Assembly (NCBI RefSeq): GCF_000733755.1
Contig: NZ_JPOF01000003.1
Location: 434,001 to 498,000 of the forward strand
Length of the DNA stretch: 64,000 nucleotides
Source of the DNA: Lachnoclostridium phytofermentans
GTDB lineage: Bacteria; Bacillota; Clostridia; Lachnospirales; Lachnospiraceae
Direction of reading: 5' to 3'
Every line of letters begins with the position of its first letter. The stretch's first letter is position 1. The notes under the pieces are model-generated. The model had not been told where the DNA came from. It searched no databases and saw nothing but the letters and a program-made list of their open reading frames with translations. Of the stretch, positions 27,386 to 36,073 are shown piece by piece. The translations under genes were made by a program, and so were the position numbers.

Positions 27386-28707
27386 TGTGTAAACACTTCC
27401 TACCAGGTAGACCACTCCTGGGCTAACTTTAATCAAAGAGTTCATTTAGTTCAGCTGACGCCTGAGCAAAACCTTTATGAATTCTTGTGCTGAAACGGTT
27501 GTTATAATCACTACAAAAGCTACAGACATAACGCTCCAAGGAATCCTCATTTGGAAACTGTTCTTTGCGTTTGGTTCCTCTTTTGAGATTTTTATTAAAG
27601 CCTTCTATCAGATTAGTAGTATAAATGCTTGCTTTAATCTGAGTAGGAAATTCATAAAAAGTAAACAGGCTATCATTATCTTTAAGAACCTTGACTGCCT
27701 TTGGATATACAACAGCATACTTTTTCATGAAGGAATCTAAGAACTCTTTCGCTTTTTCAATGGTTTCAGCTTTATACACTGGTTTTAAGTCATCCATCAC
27801 TTTGGATTTATCCTTTGCACGAACATGTTTCATTACATTTCTAGCAACGTGAGTCCAGCAACTTTGATGCTTTGCTTTTGGGTATACTTCTAAGCAAGCA
27901 TTTTTAAAACCATTGAGTCCATCTGTAACAAAGAGTAGAACCTGTTCCAAACCACGCTGTTTTAAGGACTGTAGCATTTCTCTGTAATTATCAGCTGTTT
28001 CACTTGGGTAAAGAGCATAATCTAAGACTTCTTTCTCTCCCTCATGAGTGATACCAATAAGGATATGCAGAGCTTCCTTGGCAACACTATCACGACGTAC
28101 ACTAAGGTAAGTCGCATCGCCATAGATAATGGCATATTTATCAGAAATAGGACGCTGATGAAAAGCCTCAACTTGCGCCTGGACAGCTTTGGTTATATTT
28201 GAAACAGTCGCTGGACTGTAGTGATGACCATACATTTTTTCTATAAGATCAGCAATCTCACGGGTTGTGATTCCTTTTTTATACAGCTGTATCACAGTGG
28301 TTTCTAAAGAATCCGTGTTTCTTTGATAAGCCGGAACTGTCTTCTGCGAAAACTCTCCATTACGATCGCGAGGGATTTTAATATTCAGGTCCCCAAAATG
28401 AGAATGAATCGTTCTTTCATAGTAACCGTTTCTAGAATTGCCTGAATTATAGCCTTCTATAGAGTATTTCTCATAGTTGAGGAAAGCAGTAAGCTCAGTA
28501 GTTAGTATTTCGTTAGTAGCCGTTTCAAGTTCCTGACGAAAAATTTCATCAACTGATTCATTTTTTAATAGTGCAGACAATAATTTTGTGTTAAGATAAG
28601 ACATAAGGGAACTCCTTCTTTTGTGTTTATTGTTTGGTCACTTTAAACTATAAAAGAAGTCGGTTCCCTTTTCTAGTATTATTTTTCTAGAAGAACCTGT
28701 TTACACA
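27386..28707 (-). mobile_element. IS256-family insertion sequence, complete
   Basis: Terminal inverted repeats TGTGTAAACA (27386-27395) and TGTTTACACA (28698-28707) bound a 1322-bp unit, the usual IS256 size, with one intact transposase. No convincing target duplication was found: the flanking octamers differ (AAGAATTT versus TAATATTT), so the insertion may be old, recombined or its edges off by a base. Confidence 0.85.
27429..28604 (-). CDS. IS256-family transposase
   Basis: 391 residues, full length for the family. The DDE catalytic residues are visible in IIYGDATYLSVRR (Asp), LFVTDGLNGFKNA (Asp) and YTTNLIEGFNKNLKR (Glu), with the family block CWTHVARNVMKHVR between the second and third. 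There is no frameshift or internal stop, so the element may be active. It is transcribed toward the ABC exporter genes. Confidence 0.95.
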   Translation of the reverse strand: MSYLNTKLLSALLKNESVDEIFRQELETATNEILTTELTAFLNYEKYSIEGYNSGNSRNGYYERTIHSHFGDLNIKIPRDRNGEFSQKTVPAYQRNTDSLETTVIQLYKKGITTREIADLIEKMYGHHYSPATVSNITKAVQAQVEAFHQRPISDKYAIIYGDATYLSVRRDSVAKEALHILIGITHEGEKEVLDYALYPSETADNYREMLQSLKQRGLEQVLLFVTDGLNGFKNACLEVYPKAKHQSCWTHVARNVMKHVRAKDKSKVMDDLKPVYKAETIEKAKEFLDSFMKKYAVVYPKAVKVLKDNDSLFTFYEFPTQIKASIYTTNLIEGFNKNLKRGTKRKEQFPNEDSLERYVCSFCSDYNNRFSTRIHKGFAQASAELNELFD

Positions 28708-28833
28708 TAATATTTTACACTACCATTTCTTGTTTTCTTGATAACAAATTATTTATCATAAAGTTAATATTAATACATAAAGGAAAGACCTAAAGCCGGT
28801 AAGATATTGTTATGGTTTAGGAGGTATGAATGA

Positions 28834-29096
28834 ATGGAGGGAAAAAAATTTATCAAAAATACAAACGATGGTCTATCCTATATCACTGCAACTCATGATG
28901 AAAATAATCCCAGAAGTGGCGCGGTTATGAAAAACTGGGTATGACTTACCGATATTCTTATGAGGAGCGATGGCAACCGAAAGATATTCTAGTTACATTT
29001 AGAATGTATCAATTAAATTTTGATGGAGCAAACGATAGAACATTTAATAAATATTGGGAGCAGTATCCTGTCCACTTTATAGAAGAAAATATTTAG
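28834..29096 (+). pseudogene. Broken C-terminal fragment of a GNAT acetyltransferase
   Basis: The first frame encodes ITATHDENNPRSGAVMKN and stops in WV*; shifted by one base it continues as KLGMTYRYSYEERWQPKDI and then VTFRMYQLNF to a stop at 29094-29096. Joined, these give the C-terminal motif NPRSGAVMxKLGM of RimJ/RimL-type acetyltransferases. A one-base loss near 28935 explains the break, and the N-terminal two thirds of the gene are missing. The IS256-family element lies about 130 bp upstream and could have taken part in the loss (inference). Confidence 0.75.
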
Positions 29097-29111
29097 TACA
29101 AGGAGGTTACA

Positions 29112-29444
29112 ATGAACGAGGACATCAGTAATTACATAAATAGCTTTGATATGGAAACTAAACATCGGTTTCATGAATTGTATGATTTAATTGAGCAATG
29201 CGCACCAAATGGTTCCTATGAAAAATTATGGGCGAAAATTCCTTCTATTTATTATAAGGATCAATTTATCCGTCTTATACCATTTAAAGATCATATTAAT
29301 ATTGAAGCGAAATCAGTACCATTATTTAAAGATCTTCTAGCGGGTTATAACATTACGCCAAAGGGGATGCTTCAAATCTATCATAGCGAACCCATACCTT
29401 ATGAGGCGGTAAAAAAAATAATCATAGAAAGTTTTAACTCATAA
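29112..29444 (+). CDS. DUF1801 (YdhG-like) small protein
   Basis: 110 residues with a strong AAGGAGG site. The pattern DISNYINSFDMETKHRFHELYDLIEQCAP...EKLWAKIPSIYY matches the YdhG/DUF1801 fold, which contains a conserved Trp or aromatic near an Ile-Pro. The protein is soluble; biochemical function in the family is not firmly established (some members are called iron chaperones by analogy to frataxin). It lies 15 bp after the broken acetyltransferase on the same strand, probably a remnant of one operon. Confidence 0.8.
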   Translation: MNEDISNYINSFDMETKHRFHELYDLIEQCAPNGSYEKLWAKIPSIYYKDQFIRLIPFKDHINIEAKSVPLFKDLLAGYNITPKGMLQIYHSEPIPYEAVKKIIIESFNS

Positions 29445-29479
29445 GAAAAAAGTACGCATTACGAGCTTATTCTAGTCAT
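29441..29479. repeat. Dispersed hairpin repeat, copy 3 (decayed)
   Basis: ATAAGAAAAAAGTACGC facing GAGCTTATTCTAGTCAT. It is less perfect than the other copies and begins at the stop codon of the DUF1801 gene. Confidence 0.4.
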
Positions 29480-29488
29480 AAAGGCAAC

Positions 29489-29535
29489 AAATCCTTAGAA
29501 GTTTTTTTTTAAGACTTCTAAGGATTTATTTATTT
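29489..29535 (+). terminator. Terminator-like hairpin
   Basis: AAATCCTTAGAAGT and ACTTCTAAGGATTT pair exactly, loop of T, followed by ATTTATTTA. Likely the end of the DUF1801 transcript. Confidence 0.6.
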
Positions 29536-29722
29536 AGTATTCTATTTTTTATTCAATATTGATTAACTTCATAGCACAACCGTAACATTCGCTACTTTAA
29601 CGTATATATTTCAAGAACTTTATATTAGTACATGATATGTTAGTATTGATTGAAAGCTGTTATCATGTGTTACTACTGATCTCATAGGCAGAACGTTAAT
29701 CACAAATTAAATACACTTACAC

Positions 29723-30751
29723 TTACTGCAGATCATCAAAATCAAAAACTGCTGCTTTGGTGTAGTTCGTTACTTTTGCCTCAAAAAAGTCGGTTTTCGT
29801 ACTATTGATATTAGAAAATGACTCAATCCATTCCATCGGATGCTTCGTGATTTCTGGATAAAGAATTTCAAGGCCAACTGCTCGTAATCTTTGATTTGAT
29901 AAATACTTGATATATTGATCGATAAGTTCATTATTGATACCAAGGATCTGATTATTCGTAACATATTGTCCCCATGCAATTTCGTGCTCGACACCAGTTT
30001 TCATCATCTCACGAAGTTCCTCATCTAAACCTTCCGTAAATAGTTCTTTCTGCTCCAAACGAAGTTCCTTTAACATATTTTGAAATAGAACCAAATGTGT
30101 TATTTCATCTCGATTGATATATTTAAAAATGGTACTGGTAGCTGTCATCTTTCCTTGTCTAGCTAAGGTATAGAAGAAACTAAATCCGGAGTAAAAATAA
30201 ATACCCTCAAGTATATAGTTTGCAAATACCACATGTACAAAGTTTTCATCGCTAGGTTCATCACTAAATCTTTGATAAATATTCGCTATAAATTTATTAC
30301 GTTCCAGAAGATATTTATCTTCTCTCCATATATCATAAATTCGGTCTCTTGTCACTGGATTTGTCACAGTATCTAAGATATAAGAGTAACTTTGCGCATG
30401 AATTTCTTCTTGGAATGCCTGTACATTTAACAAGGAGGATACTTCTGGTGCAGTAATATACCTTGATATGTTTGGCAGGTTTTCACTTTGAATTGAATCA
30501 AGGAAGTTAAGGAATGCGATGATTTTATCAAAAGCATTTCGCTCTCCATCTGTTAAGTAAGGAAATTGTTTTACATCCTCTTGCAGTGAGATTTCTTCCG
30601 GTATCCAAAAATTATTTAACATCGTACGATAAATAAGGCGTGCCCAGTCGTATTTGATTCGATTCCACTCTCTAAGATTTGTTGTATTTCCCTTGATTAA
30701 ACAATCAGTTCCACGATCACCATATTCATTAAAAATTTTCTTTTTCTCCAT
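29723..30751 (-). CDS. nrdB: Class I ribonucleotide reductase, beta (radical) subunit
   Basis: 342 residues. The metal ligands and radical Tyr can be aligned by eye to E. coli NrdB: Asp in FLDSIQSENLPN, Glu and His in EEIHAQSYSY with the radical Tyr at the first Tyr of SYSY, Glu in LEGIYFYSGF, and Glu/His in RDEITHLVLFQ. It provides the tyrosyl radical (di-iron or di-manganese) for NrdA. It lies 14 bp after nrdA and should be co-transcribed. The C-terminus ends FDFDDLQ, a plausible NrdA-docking tail. Confidence 0.93.
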   Translation of the reverse strand: MEKKKIFNEYGDRGTDCLIKGNTTNLREWNRIKYDWARLIYRTMLNNFWIPEEISLQEDVKQFPYLTDGERNAFDKIIAFLNFLDSIQSENLPNISRYITAPEVSSLLNVQAFQEEIHAQSYSYILDTVTNPVTRDRIYDIWREDKYLLERNKFIANIYQRFSDEPSDENFVHVVFANYILEGIYFYSGFSFFYTLARQGKMTATSTIFKYINRDEITHLVLFQNMLKELRLEQKELFTEGLDEELREMMKTGVEHEIAWGQYVTNNQILGINNELIDQYIKYLSNQRLRAVGLEILYPEITKHPMEWIESFSNINSTKTDFFEAKVTNYTKAAVFDFDDLQ

Positions 30752-30765
30752 GACTTTCCTCCCAT

Positions 30766-33060
30766 TTAACTAGAACAGCTGGTACATTCATCCATCTCAA
30801 GTGACTGGTTTCTAACATAGTATATCGTCTTTAGTCCCTTTTTCCAAGCTTCCATGTATAAATTTAAGATATCAATTGCCTTGTATTCCGGTGTGATATA
30901 TAAGTTAAACGACTGAGACTGATCGATGTGACGTTGACGTATTCCGCAAGCACGAATACTAAACTGTTGATCAATTGTATGAGCTTCTTTATATAACCAG
31001 AAGTTCGATGTATTTAATTCTGGAGCAGTTTTCGGAATAAAACTACCCTTCTTTTCTTCTATAAAATATCTCTTAAAGATAGGATCAATCCCTGCTGAGG
31101 TATTTGCAATATTGGAAGTACTTCCGGTTGGTGCAACTGCTGTAATATAACCATTTCTCATACCATACTTTGCTACCTCTTCTTTTAATGCCAACCAACG
31201 TGGACTAGTATAACCTCTTCGATTAAAATACTCTCCTGTTTCCCACTCAGAACCTTGAAAAGCATCATATCTACCCTTTTCTTTTGCAAGCTCCATCGAA
31301 GCTTTAATGGCTTGGTATGCAATTTCTTCAAATAAAGCATCTGCTTCCTCAAGATGTTTTTGTGTCTCCCAGCCAATTCCATGATTCACAAGATAATGAT
31401 GATAACCACTTGTCCCAAGTCCAATTGCACGGTACTTATCACTGGTAGTACGTGCTTCTGCTACCGGTGTCTGGTTTAAGGTAATGACATTATCAAGCAT
31501 ACGAATCTGCAGCGGAATATTAACTGCCAAATCTTTTTTTTCAATTCTTCCTAAACTAATCGAATTTAGATTGCACGTTACCATATCCCCCGGCTTAACC
31601 TTTGTGATAATCACTTTATCACCAGATTCCTCTTTGATTACTTCTTCTATCAGTTCACTCTCACTCATATTTTGAGCGATCTCCTGACATAGGTTTGAGG
31701 AATAAATCATTCCAGCATGCTTATTCGGATTCGCTTGATTCACCGTATCTCGAAAGAAGATAAAAGGTGTTCCGGTCTCAACCGCACTTTTCATAATCCT
31801 TTTCATTACTTCAAGTGCTGGAACTGTAACTCTTGGTAACTCTTTGCATTCTTCACACGCAAGATAGCGCCTTGTAAACTCTTTATCCTCCACTTCATCA
31901 TAACTATCTTCTAAAGAGAAACCCATTACCTTTTTTACCATATAAGGATCAAATAGCGACCACTGTTCACGTCTTTCTAATCGTTCCATAAATAAGTTTG
32001 GAACACTTAGTGAGGTAAATATGTCATGTGCCTTTCTTCGATCGTCTCCATTGTTTGTTTTAAGGTCAAGAAAATCATATAGATCAGCATGCCAGATGTC
32101 TAACGTAATGGTAGCTCCTCCTTTTCGTCTACCCAATTGATCTACCGCAATCGCTGTATCATTGTAGAGACGAATCCAAGGAATCACTCCTCCAGAAGCA
32201 TTCTTATTCCCACGTATCTCACTATTTAGGGCACGGATTTTACCAACATAGATACCAAGAGCCCCTCCATGCTTGCTCACACTGGAGAATTTCTGGTTTA
32301 CATCATAGATAGACCACAGATTATCTCCAACCACCGAGATAAAACAGCTACTTAATTGATAAAAAGGCGTTCCCGCATTGGCAAGAGTAGGTGTAGCAAC
32401 CGTCATCTGAAGACTGCTAAGCAAATCGTAGAATTTCTTCGCATATTCCACACGTATTGACTTTTCTTCTGGAATAGCAAGGTGCATTGCAATCGCCATA
32501 AACCTCTCTTGAGGAAGTTCAAGAATTTCCTTCTTATTCCCCTTCACAAGATAACGATCGGATAACAGCTTCACACCCTCGTAATTAAATAAATAATCAC
32601 GCTCTGGTTTTATATATTCTCCTAATTCTTTTATCTCTTCCTGTGAATATTTTTCTGTTAGATATGCCCCATAATATTCTTTCTCTACCAGGTCATTCAC
32701 AAGATCTAAAAAGTCTCCATATCCAAAGTGCTTATAATGACGTTCAATTGCTGCCTCTTTGTACAAATCAAAGACATACAGTCTCGCTGCAACATACTGC
32801 CAATTCGTATGTGTTTCACGCATGATATTACCAAGCTCATCCTTCTTGGTATGGATTACTTTTTCAATCGCTGTTTGTATTAACATCTTCTGAATTTCTT
32901 TCGTACTCATACCGTCAACAAACTGGATCTGAGCATCCAGTTCTAACTCAATTGGATCACACCCTTCCAAACCTTCGCAAGCAAACGCTATCATTCTCTT
33001 GGTCTTTTCTACACATAACGGCTCATAAGTTTGATTTCGCTTTTTAATCATAATATCCAT
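30766..33060 (-). CDS. nrdA: Class I ribonucleotide reductase, alpha (catalytic) subunit
   Basis: 764 residues. An N-terminal ATP-cone (about 4-95) gives allosteric activity control. The catalytic barrel has the active-site Cys in LSSCFISVVGD, the loop NLCQEI with Asn, Cys and Glu (radical-proximal residues), and the second half-site Cys in MVTCNLNSISL. GxGTSGYHHYLVN and PTGSTSNIANTSAGIDP are family blocks. The tail ends DECTSCSS, giving the mobile redox Cys pair. It reduces ribonucleoside diphosphates aerobically with NrdB. An AGGGTG site precedes the start. An oxygen-linked class I enzyme in a probable anaerobe is usual as a second system. Confidence 0.94.
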   Translation of the reverse strand: MDIMIKKRNQTYEPLCVEKTKRMIAFACEGLEGCDPIELELDAQIQFVDGMSTKEIQKMLIQTAIEKVIHTKKDELGNIMRETHTNWQYVAARLYVFDLYKEAAIERHYKHFGYGDFLDLVNDLVEKEYYGAYLTEKYSQEEIKELGEYIKPERDYLFNYEGVKLLSDRYLVKGNKKEILELPQERFMAIAMHLAIPEEKSIRVEYAKKFYDLLSSLQMTVATPTLANAGTPFYQLSSCFISVVGDNLWSIYDVNQKFSSVSKHGGALGIYVGKIRALNSEIRGNKNASGGVIPWIRLYNDTAIAVDQLGRRKGGATITLDIWHADLYDFLDLKTNNGDDRRKAHDIFTSLSVPNLFMERLERREQWSLFDPYMVKKVMGFSLEDSYDEVEDKEFTRRYLACEECKELPRVTVPALEVMKRIMKSAVETGTPFIFFRDTVNQANPNKHAGMIYSSNLCQEIAQNMSESELIEEVIKEESGDKVIITKVKPGDMVTCNLNSISLGRIEKKDLAVNIPLQIRMLDNVITLNQTPVAEARTTSDKYRAIGLGTSGYHHYLVNHGIGWETQKHLEEADALFEEIAYQAIKASMELAKEKGRYDAFQGSEWETGEYFNRRGYTSPRWLALKEEVAKYGMRNGYITAVAPTGSTSNIANTSAGIDPIFKRYFIEEKKGSFIPKTAPELNTSNFWLYKEAHTIDQQFSIRACGIRQRHIDQSQSFNLYITPEYKAIDILNLYMEAWKKGLKTIYYVRNQSLEMDECTSCSS

Positions 33061-33093
33061 AGTTTTTGTTCACCCTATTCTTCTTTGTTGGTT

Positions 33094-33148
33094 GCAATAT
33101 ATAGTATTGTCTTTTTAGATATCTTTAAGTTTAATACTATATATTGTT
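33094..33148 (-). promoter_or_regulatory. Two NrdR-box-like sites before nrdA
   Basis: GCAATATATAGTATTG (33094-33109) and AATACTATATATTGTT (33133-33148) both match the NrdR consensus ACACTATATATTGTGT closely, one in each orientation. Tandem NrdR boxes before nrd operons are well known and give repression when dNTP levels are high. The 23-bp spacing between boxes is longer than the common 15-16 bp. Confidence 0.7.
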
Positions 33149-33225
33149 GTAGTAATAATTATCGTTATTATTTATATATTATAACTTTACAATAAAATAA
33201 TCAAGTGTGAAAAATATTTTTTTAC

Positions 33226-33480
33226 TTATTTCGGGGCAATTTTGTGTATATTAATCTTTAAAAAACATAAGAAGAGGAAGAACAATCTTTGCAGAATGTT
33301 CTTCCTCTGTAAGTCGTTATTAATAACCAATTTCATAGAATCATATTGGAGTTCGTCTAATTCGTCTTTTCTGTAATCAATTGCCGTTACATCTTTTCCA
33401 TAGATACTACTGATTACACCTTCGCCTCCACCTCCAATATCAAGGATACTTCCTTGTATCTCATGTTTCATCTTTATCAA
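33226..33480 (-). pseudogene. N-terminal remnant of a SAM-dependent methyltransferase
   Basis: The frame (TTG start at 33480 with GAGGAG 8 bases upstream) encodes the motif I region MKHEIQGSILDIGGGGEGVI and then GKDVTAIDYRKDELDE, typical of class I methyltransferases, but only about 50 residues are convincing; the rest, KNILQRLFFLFLCFLK, is out of character. That part of the frame reads through a strong terminator hairpin (33273-33308), which shows the original C-terminal two thirds have been deleted. It is not expected to be functional. Confidence 0.65.
33273..33308 (-). terminator. Intrinsic terminator inside the methyltransferase remnant
   Basis: AGAGGAAGAACA (33273-33284) and TGTTCTTCCTCT (33297-33308) pair exactly; on the minus strand the stem is followed by TCTTATGTTTTTT. 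It probably ended the original operon including the HD gene. Confidence 0.7.
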
Positions 33481-33511
33481 AATAATCACTCCTCTCTTTG
33501 ATCTTAATCTC

Positions 33512-34135
33512 CTAGAAAAGTGTTAACTCCATTTGAGATAACAATCGCTCATAATATGCTTTCTGAAATGCCAATTTATCCATCCACATTTCTCTTCCCG
33601 TTTCTGTACCAAAATAATAATCCCTTAGTTCATCTAATCTAGCAATACGCTTTAATGATAATGTTGCTATTTCCTCTTGTTGCATTTTTTCAATTGCACT
33701 ATACTTTAAGTTCTCATATAAACGATAAGCATCAAAGCGATCAATATTATCTGCATCAGCGATGCTAGACTCAAACGGTGTAGGATCTTTTTGTGGTTTT
33801 TCCTCCGTATGAATATAGATACCATAACAGATTGTTTGAATCCAATCCTCATCATACTGAATCGATTCAAGGAATTCCCTTGCGATTCTTGCAGATATTC
33901 TACCATGCAAATCATAATCTTCTTCGGTTGAACATTCTATGTATCCTATATCATGTAATAGACATCCAATGACAAGAGCTTCCTCATTCATGCCTTCTTT
34001 TACTGCTATTTGTTGACCGATGGCAGCAACCCGTTGGGTATGTTCGTAACGATATTGAAATTTTTTATCTTCACTATCAATAAGAAATTTATCCTTAAGA
34101 AAAGATATTGTATGTTTTATATTCTCTGTAACCAT
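33512..34135 (-). CDS. HD-domain phosphohydrolase
   Basis: 207 residues. The HD metal motif is visible as His in YRYEHTQRVA, His-Asp in CLLHDIGYIE and a later Asp in ADADNIDRFDAY. The family hydrolyses phosphate esters (nucleotides or related), but the substrate is not given by the sequence. It stands 31 bp upstream of the methyltransferase remnant and probably shared a transcript with it. No signal peptide is present. Confidence 0.85.
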   Translation of the reverse strand: MVTENIKHTISFLKDKFLIDSEDKKFQYRYEHTQRVAAIGQQIAVKEGMNEEALVIGCLLHDIGYIECSTEEDYDLHGRISARIAREFLESIQYDEDWIQTICYGIYIHTEEKPQKDPTPFESSIADADNIDRFDAYRLYENLKYSAIEKMQQEEIATLSLKRIARLDELRDYYFGTETGREMWMDKLAFQKAYYERLLSQMELTLF

Positions 34136-34227
34136 CTACTTTTCCTCCTAAATTTTACAACCGTTACAACCGTTCTAATTCTACAAATACGAGCAAATAC
34201 GAATTGATAGAAGGTTATACTTTGATT

Positions 34228-34650
34228 TTATTTAACCCTAGCATTCATAGGATGATTCTCATGAAACTGTACTAAATCCCATAGGTTTCCATATAAATCT
34301 TTAAATACAGCAACTTTCCCGTAATCCTGTACTTTAGGTTCTCTCACAAACTCAATTCCTTGCTCAATCATTTCTTGATAATCCCTATCAAAATTGTCAG
34401 TTCCTAAAAACAAAAAGACTCTTCCACCCGCTTGATTACCAATAAACGTCTCCTGCTCTGGTTTAGACGCTTTGGCAAGCAATATCGTTGTTCCATTTGA
34501 ACCTGGAGGTGATACTACCACCCACCTTTTATCTTGTTCCGCTTGATAGGTATCCTCAATCAGATTAAAATGTAATTTTTTAGTGTAGAAATCTATCGCT
34601 TTATCATAATCTTCTACAACTAACGCAATATGAATAATCGCTTGTACCAT
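34228..34650 (-). CDS. VOC-family (glyoxalase/bleomycin-resistance-like) protein
   Basis: 140 residues built as two beta-alpha-beta-beta-beta units. MVQAIIHIALVVEDYDKAIDFYTKKLHF is the usual N-terminal unit with a metal-site His; the second unit holds FVREPKVQDYGKVAVFKDLYGNLWDLVQ, whose DLYGN is a common glyoxalase-like motif ending with the C-terminal Glu/Gln ligand position. Possible roles are a metal-dependent isomerase, dioxygenase or drug-binding protein. Monocistronic, with a good ribosome site (AGGAG). Confidence 0.88.
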   Translation of the reverse strand: MVQAIIHIALVVEDYDKAIDFYTKKLHFNLIEDTYQAEQDKRWVVVSPPGSNGTTILLAKASKPEQETFIGNQAGGRVFLFLGTDNFDRDYQEMIEQGIEFVREPKVQDYGKVAVFKDLYGNLWDLVQFHENHPMNARVK

Positions 34651-35087
34651 TGTATAGCTCCTTTCTCTTCTAAAGTTTTAAATCATCATTACGTAATATA
34701 TTTCGCATATTCGTTTTATCGATTTAATATCGTTAATTTATATGACATATGTTAATTATTAATATTATTAATAAAGATACTCATACAATAAAAACCCATC
34801 AAAATAAATCCCACATGAAATGAACGATGGTTGGAACTCATATATGATTTATCCAAATTATACCTTTTTCATATATAAAAAATCAATGAAAAGGTATATT
34901 CACAAGAACCAATCAAACACATAGAAAACCTCTTTTGTTAGATTATCTTAAATAACAAAAGAGGTTTTTTAGTTTTAATGCCTACCATCTTATTTGAATA
35001 GGAATATATCTGTAAAAGATCAGTCCCTTGCTTCTAATACCAATATAATTTCATGACGATTATCCCTGTTGTCTGCCTAGATTAAGT
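34651..35087. other. Gene-free interval with hairpins
   Basis: No reading frame is supported. It contains a loose hairpin near 34859-34898 (TATACCTTTTT facing AAAAGGTATA) and the strong hairpin at 34925-34968 that ends the DUF6483-like gene's transcript. Confidence 0.5.
34925..34970. terminator. Bidirectional-type terminator
   Basis: AAAACCTCTTTTGTTA (34925-34940) and TAACAAAAGAGGTTTT (34953-34968) pair exactly. It lies downstream of the minus-strand gene ending at 35088. Confidence 0.75.
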
Positions 35088-35477
35088 CTACTCTGAGATT
35101 ATACTAAACAGTGCATTTACCATACTTCCATATCCATAAATTTCTGATACATATTTTAACCCTTCCGCTATTTCTCTTTTAGAATAATCATGATCACTCA
35201 GAAAATCATCATCTTTATCATTTAAATATGCGTAAAATATAAGCGCTCTCTTATATTGTTGTATATCCTTGGAATTTAGCTTTTCAAACAGCTGGTTTTC
35301 TGCTTCGTTAATCTGTCCCTGATCTATGAGGTTAAGTAGCTCATCATACTTTTCTTCTGTCTCATTTACAATAATAATCAGTTCTTCCTTCTTTTCTGTA
35401 TCTATATTAAAAAGCAACTTTAATAAAGTTCTGATTACTTGATGAATTAGACGCATAATATAATCTTCTTCAAACAT
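35088..35477 (-). CDS. Small soluble protein resembling DUF6483
   Basis: 129 residues from MFEEDYIMRLIHQVIRTLLK; AAGGAGA lies 6 bases before the ATG at 35477, while the longer frame to 35501 has no site. The helical N-terminus with EEDYIMRLIxQ and the downstream TPR-like helices resemble the DUF6483 family as recalled (not searched). No enzymatic motif. It lies 43 bp downstream of the two-helix membrane protein gene and may share its transcript. Confidence 0.7.
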   Translation of the reverse strand: MFEEDYIMRLIHQVIRTLLKLLFNIDTEKKEELIIIVNETEEKYDELLNLIDQGQINEAENQLFEKLNSKDIQQYKRALIFYAYLNDKDDDFLSDHDYSKREIAEGLKYVSEIYGYGSMVNALFSIISE

Positions 35478-35520
35478 ACGTTTCTCCTTTTTTTTATTCA
35501 TATAAATGATAAAAAAGGGT

Positions 35521-35874
35521 TCAATTATTCATACGTACTCTCATAACAACAGGTGTTTTAACCTTTGATAATATCACTCCAGACATCAAATACTTAATTA
35601 GAATAATTATTATTACAAGTAATAACCATTCATACTCTAATTTCATCTGTTCTCTTACTGGTTTTGGTTTATAGCGTTTTTTAATACTATATTTTATTGA
35701 TTTCGATAGGATACTACGCTCTTGTTTCTCCACGGCTACGTTTGAGGTTAATTCTCCAAATAGTCCATAGCTTTGGATAATCCCACTCGGTATGACACTA
35801 AAAGAAATATCAATCATAAAAAGAAGGATAAAAATTCTATAAATGAACTTTTTTGAGGATGTTATTCTTTTCAT
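35521..35874 (-). CDS. Small membrane protein of unknown function
   Basis: 117 residues. A hydrophobic N-terminal helix (about 11-33, FIYRIFILLFMIDISFSVIP) could be a signal anchor; a very basic loop KYSIKKRYKPKPVREQMK follows; a second helix is at about 83-105 (WLLLVIIIILIKYLMSGVIL). No conserved motif is recognised. It has no visible partner other than the small soluble protein immediately downstream. Confidence 0.6.
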   Translation of the reverse strand: MKRITSSKKFIYRIFILLFMIDISFSVIPSGIIQSYGLFGELTSNVAVEKQERSILSKSIKYSIKKRYKPKPVREQMKLEYEWLLLVIIIILIKYLMSGVILSKVKTPVVMRVRMNN

Positions 35875-35974
35875 GTGCCCACCCGCTCCTTCTGTATCAA
35901 TAAAATTACTATATAAAGTGAATTATTTTAGTATTATAGTTAATTTTTTTCATGTACCCCATTCCTAATATTAA

Positions 35975-36007
35975 AAAAGGAAACTGAACAATCAATAGTT
36001 TCCTTTT
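35975..36007 (-). terminator. Intrinsic terminator of the duplicated-domain lipoprotein
   Basis: AAAAGGAAACT (35975-35985) and AGTTTCCTTTT (35997-36007) pair exactly, with a T-run on the minus strand. Confidence 0.75.
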
Positions 36008-36073
36008 CAAATTACAAATTTGTGACTTATTATTTGCATTAAATAAATAAGCAATTCTAATATCATGTATTAA

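Noticed and set aside
27378-28715. Target-site duplication of the IS256-family element
   Set aside because: Flanking 8-bp sequences do not match, so no duplication can be claimed.
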